This document shows positions 47,773 to 60,286 of a DNA stretch of 64,000 bases, piece after piece. The DNA is from Limonium bicolor (lineage: Eukaryota; Streptophyta; Magnoliopsida; Caryophyllales; Plumbaginaceae). The notes under the pieces are model-generated. The model saw only the letters and a program-made list of their open reading frames with translations, was not told where the DNA came from and did not search any database. The translations under genes and the position numbers were made by a program. Where the stretch lies: NCBI GenBank assembly GCA_023374045.1, contig CM041776.1, forward strand, positions 41,050,171 through 41,114,170, given 5' to 3'. Numbering within the stretch: the first letter of the stretch is position 1; each line of letters opens with the position of its first letter.

Positions 47773-50700
47773 GAATCTGGCTGTTTGGAATGTTAGGGGT
47801 TGCAACGACCACCCCAAGCTCCTTGAGATCAAAAAATTTGTGGCTAACAACAAGCTTTGTATGTTTGGCCTCCTCGAAACCCATGTTTCAATCCAAAACC
47901 ACCAGTCTATTCTTGCTCGTTTTTCCCCGCTTGGAGCTTGGTCCACAACTATGGGGCGAACCAAAGTGGCCGCATCTGGATCCTTTTCAATCCCTCCATC
48001 ATCACTCTCAACCCCCTCCATTACACTGATCAAATCCTTACGTGCAAGGCGTCTATCCTAGGCAGTTTTAACTTTACCATTTCGATTGTCTACGGGAGGA
48101 ACTACCCAACCTCAGGGCCCTCCTCTGGAAGACATCATTAATCTCACCCACTCAATTATTGGGCCTTGGGTTGTGGCCGGGGACTTCAATAATATCCTAC
48201 GCTCAAGATAGAATCAGCACGCGTAATCCTCAGCCGTGTGACTACCGTGACTTCGCTGATTGTGTCTCTAGAGCTGAGTTGCAGGACCTTCGCTTCTATG
48301 GACGTTTTTTCACCTGGTGGAACAACCAATTTGACCATAGGCGCATCCTAGGAAAAATTGACCGAGTCTTAGTCAATGAGGAATGGATTCTGAGGTTCCC
48401 ACGAGCTTTGCTACCTTCCTCCCACCCCTGGTCTCGGATCATAGTCCAATGATCATCACCCTCCCCGCTCCCTCCCCCGTAGGAGCCGCTTTAAATCATC
48501 AATTTTTGGACCCAGGACCCTCCTTCCTCCCCCTGTAAGGGATGCGTGGAATTTCCCTTTCGGGGGAGCCGCATGCACACGATTATTCAAAGACTTCGTC
48601 ATCTCAGACCCGGCCTCATCTCTCTTCATAAAAGAGAGTATGCCTCCATTGGGGATAAAGGTCAAAGCCTCAGAAATGACCTTGCTGACATTCAGAATCG
48701 CTTGGAACGTGACCATGGAACCCTACCCTAATCTCTCAGGAGAAATCTATGAGACATAAGCTTCTTGCTAGGGACTCTCAAGAACTTCTGTTCCTCCGCC
48801 AGCTCTCCAAAACACGCTGGCTAAAGCTCGCTGATTCTAACACTTCTTTCTATCATAGAGCCATCAAAGCGAGAAGGAACAAAAACTCCTTAGCGTCCAT
48901 TACGAATGACCGGGGGGATATTCTCACCACCCCCACGGACATGAGCAATGTCTAGTTGGCCACTTCCAGCATACTCTTGGCTCTAGAGCCCCCCCTTGTA
49001 GTTCCCTCTCTGATCTTAACTTGGACAACTGTAGACTGCTTGACCAATCCTCTTGGGCTCCCCTAACCGGCCGGTGGACAATAACACTATTAAATCAGCT
49101 CTCTTTTCGATTGGTGATGACAAATCCCAGGTCCGGATGGTTATTCTGCCAAATTCTTTAAAGCAGCATGGACCATTATTGGTAACGACGTCTGTGATGC
49201 CATCAAAAGTTTCTTCCATAGCGGTAGACTTCTCAAAGAGATTAACGCCACCCTCATCACGCTTATTCCAAAGACGGACAACGCCTCTTCCCCTGGGGAC
49301 TTCAGACCTATCTCCTGCTGCAACACCCTCTAAAAATCATTAGCAAGATCCTTGCAGAGAGACTCAAGTTTGTCCTCCTCTCTTGTGAGTGCCAACCAAG
49401 GGGCTTTCATCAAAGGCCGTCTCATCTCAGACAATATTCAGCTCTGCTCATACATTATGAAGAACTATCAAAGAGCCCACATCTCCCCTCGTTGCACTAT
49501 GAAGATGGACATTAGAAAGGCCTTCGACACTGTTGATTGGACTTTCCTCCAGGATACCCTCTCCTTCTAAACTTCCCCCGGAATTTAGGAAGTGGATTTT
49601 GCAATGTGTTACCACCGCTTTCCTTTCTATAACATCAATGGCTCCCCTTCTGCTCCTTCAAAGGGGAGAGAGGCTTGCGCCAAGGAGACCCCCTTTCTCC
49701 CTACTTTTCACCCTTGTGATGGATATGTCTCGCGTCTGCTTGACAAACTCCAAAGCTCCCCTGGCTTCCATTACCACCCATCTTGCAAATCTCTTCGCAT
49801 CACCCACCTTTTCTTTGCTGATGATGCCTTATGTTCTGTAGAGGTGATCAAAACTCCATTTCCCTGATGCTAAACAAAAAAATCTTTTTTCTGATGCCTC
49901 TGGGCTTATGCTTAACCCGTCCAAATCCGACTTATTCCTTGGGGGGGTTACCCCCGCGCTTACAGATTCGCTTATCCAACTCACGGGTTTTAATCGGGGA
50001 TCTTTTCCCTTTCGCTATCTGGGCATCCCCATCACCGCCAGAAAGCCTAGAGCGGCTGATTTCAACCCCTAATGGATAGCATCCGCAAAGCTATATCTTC
50101 TTGGGGTCATAAATCTCTCGTTTGCGGGCAGACTCGCTCTCATTCAAAGTACTCTCTTGGTATTGTTGGCTTCTGGGCCTCTTGTATCGCGCTCCCTAAG
50201 CATGTCATTAAAGGGTCAATAATGCCTTCGTTCGTTCCTTTGGTCAGGAGAGGCAGAATGCAGCTCTGCTCCTCTGTGGCTTGGAGCTCCATCACAAATA
50301 CAAAAAAAAAATGGGGGTCTTGGGCTGAAAGACATCCACAAATGGAACATGTGCTTCATGCTCAAAACTATATCAGCCATCACCCATGACCCGGAGCGCC
50401 TTTGGATCCAATGGATACATAAGCTCTTCCTGCCCAACCTTACCTTATGGACGGCTTCTACTAAAGGAAATGATCCATGGACCTGGAAAGCTATCATTCA
50501 TGCCAGGGACTGGTGGATTCAACAATGTGGGTCATCCGATGATGCCTATTCCCTCTTCCACTCTATCCCCGACGCCCTAGGGTCAGCTTGCTCTATAAAG
50601 ATATCACATCCCTACCTGGACCTTCCCTTGGTTCAATGTCTGCTGGAACACCTGGTCTGTCCCCAAGGCTAAATTTATCTTATGGGTTTCGCTGAAAGGT

Positions 50701-51125
50701 AGACTTAAAACCTGTGATAAGCTCCAATCGGGGCATTGTATTGCTAACAGATGCTGGCTCTGTGAGCGCGCTCAAGAGACTAGCGACCATCTCTTCTTTC
50801 ATTGCAGGTACTCGAGCAGAGTTTGGTGGAGCACTTGTGACTGGCTGAGACTTCCTACAAACAGGAGAAGCCTGCGTAGCTGCTCAGCCCGGATCAACCG
50901 ATACTGTAAGAGACGGCGCCCAATTGACCTAGTTAAGAGAGCGCGCTGTCGCTAACGTTGTCTATCATCTCTGGATTGAACGATGCAAACGAGCTATGGC
51001 CAACCAAGCCGAGATCCCTCTCTTATTTTTGCTGATATCAAGGCGGCCATGAAAGCTATCATATGGACGAAGATGAACGCAGCCAGCACAGATTTTGACT
51101 GGCTTGATAGGGTTCTCTGCACTTA
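47773..51125 (+). pseudogene. LINE F ORF2 (endonuclease, RT, zf-RVT)
   Basis: The ATG at 47773 gives MNLAVWNVRGCNDHPKLLEI, the classic start of the EEP endonuclease, with LLETH at about 47870, a frameshifted VAGDFNNI near 48175 and SDHSPM near 48440. RT follows: CTMKMDIRKAFDTVDWTFLQ at 49493, then FFADDAL at about 49810. The zf-RVT domain is at about 50640-50830 (CWLCERAQE, HLFFHC in shifted frames). No RNase H domain is seen. Stops and frame changes throughout. Confidence 0.87.
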
Positions 51126-51780
51126 GGAGAGACTTGTATTTTGATTCACCTTTGTATATCTCTGAGTCTGTTCCTTGATAGTTGGACTTGAGAACTTTTT
51201 GTCGGCGTATCGCTGTCTTTGTATCGGCTTAGGAGATGTTTCTCAGCACCCTCCTAGCTCTGATGGACCCCTAGTTATCAGATACATAGGCCCCTATGTA
51301 TCTACCTTTATTGTAACAGTTTACCATATATATTCATAATTTCTTCAAAAAAAACAAAAACAATATTGGTATGTAAGAAAAATACATGATTCACCATATA
51401 AGGTTTAAAATACAGCATACAACAATAATAATACACTACAAAATAATAATGATTTTTATCGATTCTAAAGTTTGTTATATAATTCACCACTCATTAGTTA
51501 ATGTCATAATATCAATTTCAGTGAATCATAATCAAAATTAATGATTATTTTATGATTTAGTATATCATCATATACATGTAAAAATATTTTTTTTTCAAAG
51601 TTGTTAAAACATATTCATGTCTGATCTTGTTTTGAAGAGCTTGAATTTAGGCGAAACAATGATATAATTTTTTTCATTTTGGACTTATATATTAAAAGTT
51701 ATAACCGTTTAAAATTAATATGATAAAAAGACAGCCAAGTCAGAAAAATAATCCAGTCAGCAGCTGACTGGGACTGCCAA

Positions 51781-51915
51781 ATCCACTATTCCTATCTCTA
51801 CGCGGGCGTCCGCACACCAGAATTTGCGCACAAACATGCACCCCCAGATAACCTATTGGTATATTCTACACAAATATGAAGAATATTCTATATAATTAAA
51901 CATAATAGTCCTATA
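51781..51915. other. Spacer between M2 and the GDSL pseudogene region
   Basis: No feature recognised. Confidence 0.4.
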
Positions 51916-52017
51916 TTAAGCTATAATAAATAAAGAAACACAAAGAGCACCAGTTTCCATTGCCGGTTGTTCTCTCGACGACCACCGATCTTTGTCTTTC
52001 TCCAGAACTATTGTAAT

Positions 52018-52100
52018 CGCCCCCTTGACCTGTATCAGCCGTAGGATAGCCTTCTTGACCTGTATCAGCCGTAGGATAGCCCGCTGGACTCGTATCAGGC
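52018..52100. repeat. 30-bp tandem repeat, about 2.7 copies
   Basis: GACCTGTATCAGCCGTAGGA then TAGCCTTCTT is repeated at about 52027 and 52057, with a third, diverged copy (GACTCGTATCAGGCGTATGA) at 52087. It lies just downstream of the GDSL pseudogene. Confidence 0.85.
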
Positions 52101-52134
52101 GTATGATCACTACCACCCTTACTTCCATGATCGC

Positions 52135-53619
52135 TCAGTTGTACAAGGTGGCTGTATCCACTGGATATACGTCACCAGAATCTTCAGCTTTATAAGCCTT
52201 CTTGCTAAAACCTTGTTTGCTGCTTCCGTTGGATGGGCATTGTCCCAATAAGCGTAATCATTTCTATCTGAACATGGATCTGCTTGTGGCAAGCAGAAAA
52301 ACATTTCACCCACTCCACAACATGGAATATTGATCACCTTTAATCCTGTATGTAGATTGTTTTTGTCAGTGTTTTGATGAGAAGATACTCGACGATTAAT
52401 GAAGAAATGAAAATGGAAAGGTACTGATCTTGCCTAGAGCTGAGAGATCAGGTGAGAAAATCTCATTGGTATCCACAAAGATGGTGAACTTAGCACCAGA
52501 CAGCTTGATGTTAAACTCTTTAAAAGGGTAGAGATGTTTTGGTTGAAGTGTATAAGTGCACTGTTGATGGGTCAGAACATCCTCCAAATTGATTAAGCAT
52601 GGAAGGCATCCTAATGGTCCCAACCCAAAATCACCACTTTTCTTGCTCCATACTGTACAGAGTCTAAATTATAATGAAAATAACCAAAAACCAGACTATT
52701 TTGTCAAATGCAAGCAAGCACTTGGTTCAATCTGTAAATTTATATATGATGGGAGGAAAGGTAATTACGGACCTTAAGCTGCTGAGTGTAGCGAGTGACA
52801 AGGATAGTGTGAATTTGTCAAGGGCAGTAGAATTGTTGAGGCCAACCATTGATAAGGCAGTATTTGTCATAAAATAGTTGAGCATGTAATCATTGCTTCC
52901 AGCGTAGACTGAATACAAACACTGACTCAAATGATCCTTAACTTTTGCCTCGTTGTTGTCCCAGCAAAGTTGAAATGTTGTATTACAGTTGTGGTGTCCT
53001 AGTTGTCATCTTAGGTATCCTTGCACCCTATATAAAATTAAACAAGATGGGAAAATATTGATGACATTTGTATAAAAGTTTAAAGATTTTAAAAAGACGA
53101 AATAAACAACTAGTGTTGTTTAATTTACAGAATTAGTTTAGGTTAATTACCAAACACAGTTCCGGTTTCATTGAGAATCCGGAAGAAAAAAGATAATCAC
53201 GCCTTGACGCACTAGTTCACCGTCAGCATTCCAAAGGGGCGGAATGTATTCCAAACCCAGATGTCCACCTTAAATAATGCAACATAACGAAAAAAAGATT
53301 AACCCAAATATAATACAGTGAAACAGAAATTAATGATCTAGCTAGTAGCCGAGTATGCATATATACTTATCAGATCAACGGTGGTACGTCCGTTAGTGAA
53401 CTGCCAGTAGGTCCGCCTGGGGAAAGTCGATACCATAAGGAAGAAAATCAGCTTAGCAAGAGGGAAAAGAAAGTAAGTTGTTGTTCCCACTATCTGGAGG
53501 AATCCACGAATATAAAGAAGCAGAGGGACTTGTGGTGGCTGATTATGACATCACCAGAGTGATGAAGGTCGACAAAGAAACACAAGAGAGAAGAAGCCCA
53601 CTAATGTAAATCTAGTCAT
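52135..53619 (-). pseudogene. GDSL esterase/lipase, decayed
   Basis: The only host-type gene. GDSL lipases are secreted serine hydrolases. From the ATG at 53619 the start reads MTRFTLVGFFSLVFL, a signal-peptide-like stretch. Block I is FFIFVDSS then DSGNNNL in the next frame, so the Gly-Asp-Ser motif has become Val-Asp-Ser and a frame change follows. Then YGIDFP / GPTGRFTNG with indels (about 53430-53370), GLEYIPPLWNADGE (about 53260), ILNETGTVFG before a GT (about 53155), block III YAGSNDYMLNYF (52890), GPLGCLP (about 52610), block V DNAHPTEAANKVLA (about 52240) and a C-terminus DVYPVD near 52160. The exon pattern is compatible with about five exons. The mutated block I and many frame changes make a working enzyme unlikely. 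Confidence 0.85.
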
Positions 53620-54368
53620 CTTTCTCCGGCCACTCTCCTAGCATACTATAATGTCCAGCCACACCCAACATATAAAGAACAGAAAACAGGTGCTATAGCT
53701 ATAAGAACTTTGCTGAATAATGGCGGAGAAAGGAAAGAAGAATGAAAATTATGACTAGCATAAGGGGAGAAAGGTGAGGCTACAACTACGCCTCTATGGG
53801 TATAGTGAAATTTCTAACTACTAAGAGGCTCACGTTATGTGTATATTAATTTTAACATAGTTAGTTGATATCTGCCGTGAATTCATCATGAAGCTACCGT
53901 ATCATTGCATATTAATAATTTTAGTATGCAAAGTTGTTGATTGAAGTGAATTTATTATAGATATTGAGGAAATTTCGTAGTTTATTACTTTTTTTTCTTC
54001 TATTTACAAGTTACCCGACGTGACAAGAAAAACAAACAAGAGGCGTGTGGTAAAAAACAAGAATAGAACATGCCTTATTCGTGTTCTGAAGTTTAGACAA
54101 GCTGTCTCACTCATACGTAATCTTGGATCCAAATATGTTACTAAATATGTTATAATAGTTTCTATTTTTAAAAAAGGTAATGATATATATATTGTGAAAG
54201 GTGTAATCTACAAAAGGATATATAGGGAGTTGCTGAATGATATACAAAAAGACTAGGGAGGGGGACGAACAAAAGCTTCCTAGCACCATACAAAAGAGGT
54301 AAGGAGCCAACAGAGCAGCACTCGGGGGAGATACAAAATAGAGGGGAAGTTACAAAAATAAAAGCTTC
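53620..54368. other. Intergenic sequence upstream of the GDSL pseudogene
   Basis: Non-coding. It is the former promoter side of the GDSL gene and AT-rich. The frame at 54020-54256 is Lys/Ile-rich by composition and matches nothing known to me. Confidence 0.45.
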
Positions 54369-55108
54369 CACACTGAATACCCTGAACTTAATTAGGGTGA
54401 TTAAATTATCTCTAATATGATATTTGAGGGCCTATTGGTGCCCAAAGAATGTTGGTGAAAAAAAAAACCGGAAGAAAAGAGAAAACACTTAAAAAGTGAA
54501 AAACGCAAAAATGAGCATTACGGGACCATAGGAGGAATACGACCTCGACAAGGGTCCTAGATGAATTCCTAAGGCTTAGTTAGGCCTAATTAATATACGG
54601 GAATGATTCCCGAAGAAAACAGATCCAAATAATGTGAAAACGCTAACGGAGCCTTAAAGCACGTTTTCGAGAAACCCGAAAACGTGAAATTAAGTGGTCA
54701 AACGGACTCGTAAAAATTATAGTTGACCAAATAACTATAAATGAATATTAATGGAAGCTTAAGAACCATTAAAATTAAAGAAACGAGAAAAATCTAGAAA
54801 ACGGGCCCGGTTAGTGAATAGTGCTAAAACCGGGTAAATTAACGAGCGTTTTCTGTAAAAGATGAAAAAACGCTCCAGCATGTGTATAAGTGGGGGACCG
54901 GTTTTTGACGCATTAATCAGCCTCTCTCTCTCTCTCACACACACCTAGCTAGAAAATAAAAGAAGAAAGAAAAGTAAAAAGTGGAAAAGTTACAAAAAGT
55001 AACTTTCCTCTCCTCCCTCATTTCCTTCTTCTTCCTCTCTTTCCTTTTCTTCTTTCCACCGTAAGCTCTCCTCCCTCCCTCTGCTGAAGTGATTTTGAGC
55101 AGCCTCCC

Positions 55109-55228
55109 ATGGCTACTCCACTTTCTCCTTCTTGCCCAAGCTCCATTCATGCTCCAAACTCAAAAATAATCACATATTTGAACACCCCTCACCAAGGGCT
55201 ATCATTCCCTCTTTTTAGAATTTAAAAA
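55109..55228 (+). CDS. Small leader ORF in LTR G
   Basis: An ATG in good context (CCCATGGCTACTCC) opens a frame of about 39 codons starting MATPLSPSCPSSIHAPNS. LTR H has a similar ATG (62219, MAICSPLPTLHF) and LTR B a nine-codon version (METPPL). No domain; it may act only as an upstream ORF or be chance. Confidence 0.3.
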
Positions 55229-56504
55229 TGATGAAGTTCATCTCCATGGGTTTTGGGCATTTGAAGAGAAAATCACATTGTTTGAAGCTTGGAGTCACCT
55301 TTTTCTCCTAAGGTAAAAAGTTCCAAGAAAAATTCATTTTTCTTCATCCTTCTTTCTTGGCCGATTTTTGCCCCTTGTAATGCCTTGTTTTCTTTCTTGA
55401 TTTGGGCATTGGTTCAACTCCTCAATGGTGGTGGAACCCTCTTCTTGATTCAAGGGTTAAAAACCCTCCTAAAACTCTAAAGGTAAAAACCTAGCTTTTG
55501 TGCTTTAAGCCCTTTCATTGAATTAGAATTTTTCCTAAGGGTTTAGAAGTTTAATTGAATACATTTTGTGTTCCTTGGATTTTGGGATGGATTTTGGCAA
55601 CTCCATTGCCCACTTGACCGAAATTGAGAAGAGGAAGCGGAAGAGGAGAATTGAAAAGAAACTTGGAAGATTAAGGTAAGAAATCCACCTTAATGTTATT
55701 TTGATTGTGTTTAGAACTTGGGATGGGAAATTAAGAATGATTGAAACCAAAATTGTGCTAGAAATGTGCTTGGTTGGCTTTAGAGTGAAATTTGTGAACT
55801 TGTTTGGAATGAGGGCCTTGGAGCCAAGTGATTTGAGATTGTGGCTATATTGTTGTTTGATAAGTTCGGATGGAATTATTGTGTGCTGGTAGGACCCTTT
55901 ATGGGTGTGGCTAGTTTAGGATTGAATTAGGTGAAGATTGATGAATTTGGATATGTTAGAATTGTAGGCAAACTATGGCAAAATTTGAGTAGAAATTGAA
56001 TGGTTAAGGTGACTTGGTGAATGGGAGAACCTAGGTGTTTATTAAGTTGAGTTAGGTTGGTTGATCACCTTGGAATGGTAGTTGGATAAGGGAGATTTGA
56101 GTGTGTAAAATCTGTAGCAAATGGGTGTTGTAGTGCATTAGAATAATTAGAAATGAGTTAGTGTGCAAGACTTAGAAATGAGAGTTGAACTTGGGTATAG
56201 CTAATGCAAATGTCTAGGAGGGTGTGGTTATGGCCAATAAATGATTTGGTAAGGTGGTAGAAGATTGTAAGCTACCAAGAAGAAGTAGAAATGCACAAGT
56301 GTGCAAAATGCAAAAATGTGAGATTGAAATTGTAGGAATTGAGTAAGAATTGGGTGGTGGATTTAACCAATGACTTGAAGAAGTTTAGAGCATGTTCTAA
56401 GGTGTTTAAACATGTAGGAAATGTGTGAAAATATTAGGGAATGATTAGGTGTGAATTAGGGGTTGAAAAGAATTCAAAAACTGTAGATTTTGACGAATTC
56501 CAGG

Positions 56505-56664
56505 TGTGGTCCGGGTTTGCAAATCGGTACGCAAACCCGGACCACATCAAAAATTAGGCAGAAGGTCATCCCAGGGGGTGGTCCGGGTTTGTAACCCCGA
56601 ACCACATGAAAAACTTGCCAAAAACTTATTTCCGTGTTTGGTCCGGGTTTGTAACCCCGGACAC
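56505..56664. repeat. Hairpin array in LTR G (3 units)
   Basis: Unit 1 has perfect 16-bp arms, TGTGGTCCGGGTTTGC (56505-56520) and GCAAACCCGGACCACA (56531-56546). Units 2 (about 56577) and 3 (about 56639) have shorter arms, GGTCCGGGTTTG and ACCCCGGAC. The spacing is about 72 and 62 bp. Confidence 0.9.
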
Positions 56665-58256
56665 AATCCCAGACCAATGTAAAAAGTCACCAGAAAGTAT
56701 TTTAATGCATTTTAAAGTTGGGGAATTGATTGGGGATGGTTTTAGAGATGAGGACTTGTTTGGTGACCTATAAAGGTCCTTGGAAGTGTAAACAAGTTTG
56801 AGAAGTGAATGAGAAATTTGTGAACTTAAATACACTTAAGTAAAACTTAGATTAACGGGGTAAGTACGGGAGTATTAGTTATTTACATACCGTAATTCCT
56901 TAATGTTAATAGAACCACTTGATATATGATCAGTGATTCGAGAGTAAACCGAGGAACGTGAGGTAACCCGGTAAAGTTAATCCATGGTGAAAGGTATGAT
57001 TTTCCCATGCCCCGTATGCTCACGTGGTTATGTTGATTTGTGTGCTTGTGTGCCGGCTAATAAAGATAAAAGCATGAAAATGGTTTATTGCATTTGATTG
57101 TATGTCTTGTTGTATGATGTATGAGCTAACCCTTCTTGAATGATTGCGTGGCTTAACTTAGTGTGTAGACCGACTCATAGATGAGTCCTGTTGATTAATG
57201 ACTCGTAGAAGGAGTCATTTCGCAAATAACGAAAACGCGGCAACACACGAAAACTATTGAGTCGAGATTAATGAAATGTAAACCTATGAACTCACTAGAA
57301 CGTTAGATAGTTGTGCGGGCTTAGTAAACTCCCGATAACGGTTAGAAAACCGAATTGAACAATCCACGAAATAAGTAATAGCAGAAAGTAATAATGAGAC
57401 CTCTACTTAGAGGATGTTGATAGTTTAAGATATGAACCTTGAGAGAAGTAAAAGAATAATAAGGGACCACCAAACTCCCTTAGAAAAATAGTCGAACTAC
57501 AATATGAGGATCCGACCTAATTTGAGAAAATGTCCCGAACATAAAAGTATTCGATAAGTTGGGTAAATCCTTAAATCTGAGAATACTAGACATTGTGAAC
57601 TTCCCTAAGCTAATAGATGATATCGAGAGAGATACTTCTAGGCTAATCTATGAGATTATGAAATAACTCCGAGAGAGGAGTTATGGGAATTTGAGTAGTC
57701 CGGTAGAGAAACGGGCATTTGAGAATTTGAGGAGCTAAGTGTGTAGTTCCATTTGATAGTCGAACCTTCCCACCATGCTAGACCCAGAGTACGGTCGAAA
57801 CTGGGGAAGTAAGACTTGTATTTGTAAGCCCGGTGGTGAGTCTTGTGTATGACTCTGCCCGAAGGTCATGGCTAATGACTTAAAAGATATCCCTTGAGAA
57901 TTTGAGTATTGAGAATTGAGTTGAAACTTGAGAGATTTGAGAAATTGAGTTTGTGTTGAGAATCGAGTTGAGTATTGAGAACTTGGAAGTTTAGGTCGAG
58001 ACGGAGTATTGTAGAGCTTGATTGAGGTTGAGAGTAAGAGTAACCCAAGATAATGGGTAAGATAATAATTAAGTGACCAAGGCATAGTGAGGTAGAAACC
58101 CTCAAGCCTAAGAGTAATACTAACTAATAAACTTGTTGTGTTAGTGTGATTGTATTCCTTATTGAACGCTTTTGTTTGTGAGCATGTTTATTGAATTAAA
58201 ATGAATCACATGTTCTCGACCAAAGTAGTCGGCGTACCCCCGTTAGCACGCGGGGT

Positions 58257-60231
58257 ATGCGTGTAATACTCCGTATTTTTCGTTTCAGATTTCATGACAT
58301 TTCGGTTTATATCATTGCTTATGTTATGTGTTACTTTGGTTAGCTGATGGGACACCGGAGTCTTTAAGTTAAAAGACAGGGGCAAGGAGGTCATTCCCCT
58401 CCCTTTTATTTGGTAAGACTTATTAAGAGGGATAAGTCATATTTATTTCATTACAATTCACGATCATTAGCAAACCGCTCGTTCGTTCTCTCGACAGTTT
58501 CTTGAGCGCTTCTTCTCCCTCTACTTCCTGCTCATCCATTGGTGTTGGTTCTGGAATCTGTGTGTTGCTGCTGCATTTGGTTCGATTCTTGATCTGTCGT
58601 CGTTGTCTTGTCTCTGCGGTAATTCAGGTTTGGTTTCTCCTTTGGTTTCGGTGGGTTTCGCTTCTGTTTTGAGAAGGATAGTTTTCTGATTGTCGAACTG
58701 CCTGGTTGTGAATTCAGCGTTGATCTGGGCTTCCCCTCTACTGCTGTTCGTCTGGTTGCGTGTGGGCAGTGTCTGGTCTGAATCTTCTCTGTGAATTGAT
58801 GTAAGTAGGGGATGGAATCGGGGTTGTTTGCTCACCCTCGGGGAACTGTTTTATTCTAGCATTTCTGGTTTGCAATTGTGTTGTGATTGTGTGCTTTCTC
58901 ATCGGTTTTGTGTTGTTGATCGATTGGCTAAACCCCCGAGGGTACTGATTTACAATTCTATGTTTGTGTGAGTTTCTGATGATTTTGGCTGTTTTCTGCG
59001 CGTCTGTTCTTTCTGGAATTCGACAGTTTTGCACTGTCCGAACGTCTGTCCGAACTTGTAAGTTCGGACAGGTCATCGGGCGCGTTTTGTTTTTGAAGAT
59101 TTTGGAGTGTCCGAACATCGGTCCGAACATGTAAGTTCGGACCTGACGCGAGGACGAGGCTCCGTAAAAGTTTCGAAGTGTGTCCGAACTTGCAAGGTCG
59201 GACGCAAGTTCGGACACGAGGATTGTTTTTGGCTTCTGAGTCTCGACTTACGTCCGAACTTCGACGTCCGGACGTAAGTTCGGACTTTGGCATTTCTGTG
59301 ACTTCTGATTCTGGCCTCTGTCCGAACTTGCAAGGTCGGACGCAAGTTCGGACATGCCACTGTTTTGAGCATAACTTCTCTGTTTTAGCTCCGTTTTGAG
59401 TTCCGTTTGCGGGGTTGGATTCCCCTATCTGTGTACAAGCCTCTTATGTTGTTTATATGCATCTCCATGCACTAAAGATCTGATTTGTGAGCTTTTGGTT
59501 TTGGGACCTAGTTACTTTGCTTCTGAGCCTTGGATAGTCGGGTCGGGCTGTCCCGTAGCATGCTGCGTAGGAATTCCTTCTGTTTATACTCCTTAGGGTC
59601 TCCCTTAGGATGTTATTTGACCGACGGGTCTGTTAGCTGTCTCTACGGCTTCTGTTGTGGGATCCTCGGATCCATAGGACCTTATGTGAGTCCTTCTGTT
59701 GTGTTAGCTTGTTTCTAGTGTCCCACTCTTCTGTTTCTGATCTGAAAGTCCGACTGTGTTTTGAAGTGATATTCCGTTCTGCTCTGCCTCTGTTTGGTGG
59801 TTTCATTCGGTCTATTTATATTGACTCCGCTATCCTCTCTGTTTATAAGTATTCTTCCGCTTCTGTTTTGAGTGGGCTTCCTTGAGGAAGTCTTCTGCTT
59901 GCTGGGCTGTTTAGCTCACCCCTTTACTTTGTTGCAGATTGAGCTCGTGGGATCCTCTCTTCTCATCCCCTTCTGGAGCTTCGTTATTTTATGTGTCTTT
60001 AGACTTTGTTTGCTTGCGCTTTGGACGCTTTAGTACTTTGTGTAGCCTTCGGGCCTCTCTCTTTGTATTTGACTTATAAGCATTTGGATCTTGTAAACTC
60101 CTTTGGTATTTATACAAGTTTCTTATTCGGTTTTGGGATTCGTTTGCTTAGAGCCTTGCGACGTTAGGTAGTAGACTCGCGGCGTGTAACGGCCCTAACT
60201 CCTAGGCCGGTTTTGGGGTCGTTACAATGCG
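58257..60231 (+). repeat. Solo LTR I nested in LTR G
   Basis: 58262 (TGTAATACTCCG) to 60226 (GGGTCGTTACA), 1965 bp, flanked by ATGCG at 58257-58261 and 60227-60231. It is a different LTR family from G. It contains the hairpin array at 59036-59351 and an acceptor-like TTTGTTGCAG (59928-59937). The orientation is inferred from the resemblance of its 3' part to other LTRs. Cys/Phe/Ser-rich frames at 59396-59885 show no domain. Confidence 0.9.
59036..59351. repeat. Hairpin array in LTR I (5 units, 67-73 bp period)
   Basis: Units near 59036, 59108, 59181, 59252 and 59319 are built on GTCCGAACTTGCAAGGTCGG and GCAAGTTCGGAC. This is the same two-arm plan as in LTRs A and B, with GTCCGAAC replacing GACCGGAC. 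Confidence 0.92.
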
Positions 60232-60248
60232 AATTTCATATGCAGCAA

Positions 60249-60286
60249 TTTGCTGAGCCCCTAGGGGCACCGTTTTTATTTTCCAG
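60249..60286 (+). promoter_or_regulatory. Hairpin plus acceptor-like module in LTR G
   Basis: TTTGCTGAGCCCCTAGGGGC (a CCCC/GGGG stem) followed by a T-rich stretch and TTCCAG/GTAC. Confidence 0.5.

Larger units (their letters stand above)
47101..51369 (+). mobile_element. LINE F, 5'-truncated, inserted in M2
   Basis: Plus-strand LINE flanked by a duplication of about 17 bp: AACAAAAACAATATTTGG (47101-47118) and AACAAAAACAATATTGG (51353-51369). It begins inside the end of ORF1 and ends in a short A-rich tail after TTCTTC (about 51345). This is typical target-primed insertion with 5' truncation. Confidence 0.9.
46283..51780. mobile_element. TIR element M2, split by LINE F
   Basis: Starts ATTTGGCAGTCCAGTCAGCT (46282) and ends with AGTCAGCAGCTGACTGGGAC then TGCCAAAT (51780), an imperfect inverted repeat continuing inward for about 190 bp. 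It is of the same family as M1: same AAGCTCTTCAAAACAAGACC block and same internal units, here in the opposite orientation. Interrupted at 47118-51352 by LINE F. Without the LINE it is about 1.25 kb. A convincing target duplication is not visible. Confidence 0.75.

Noticed and set aside
54020..54256. 78-residue Lys/Ile-rich frame
   Set aside because: AT-rich chance frame with no domain, conserved neighbour or coding signal.
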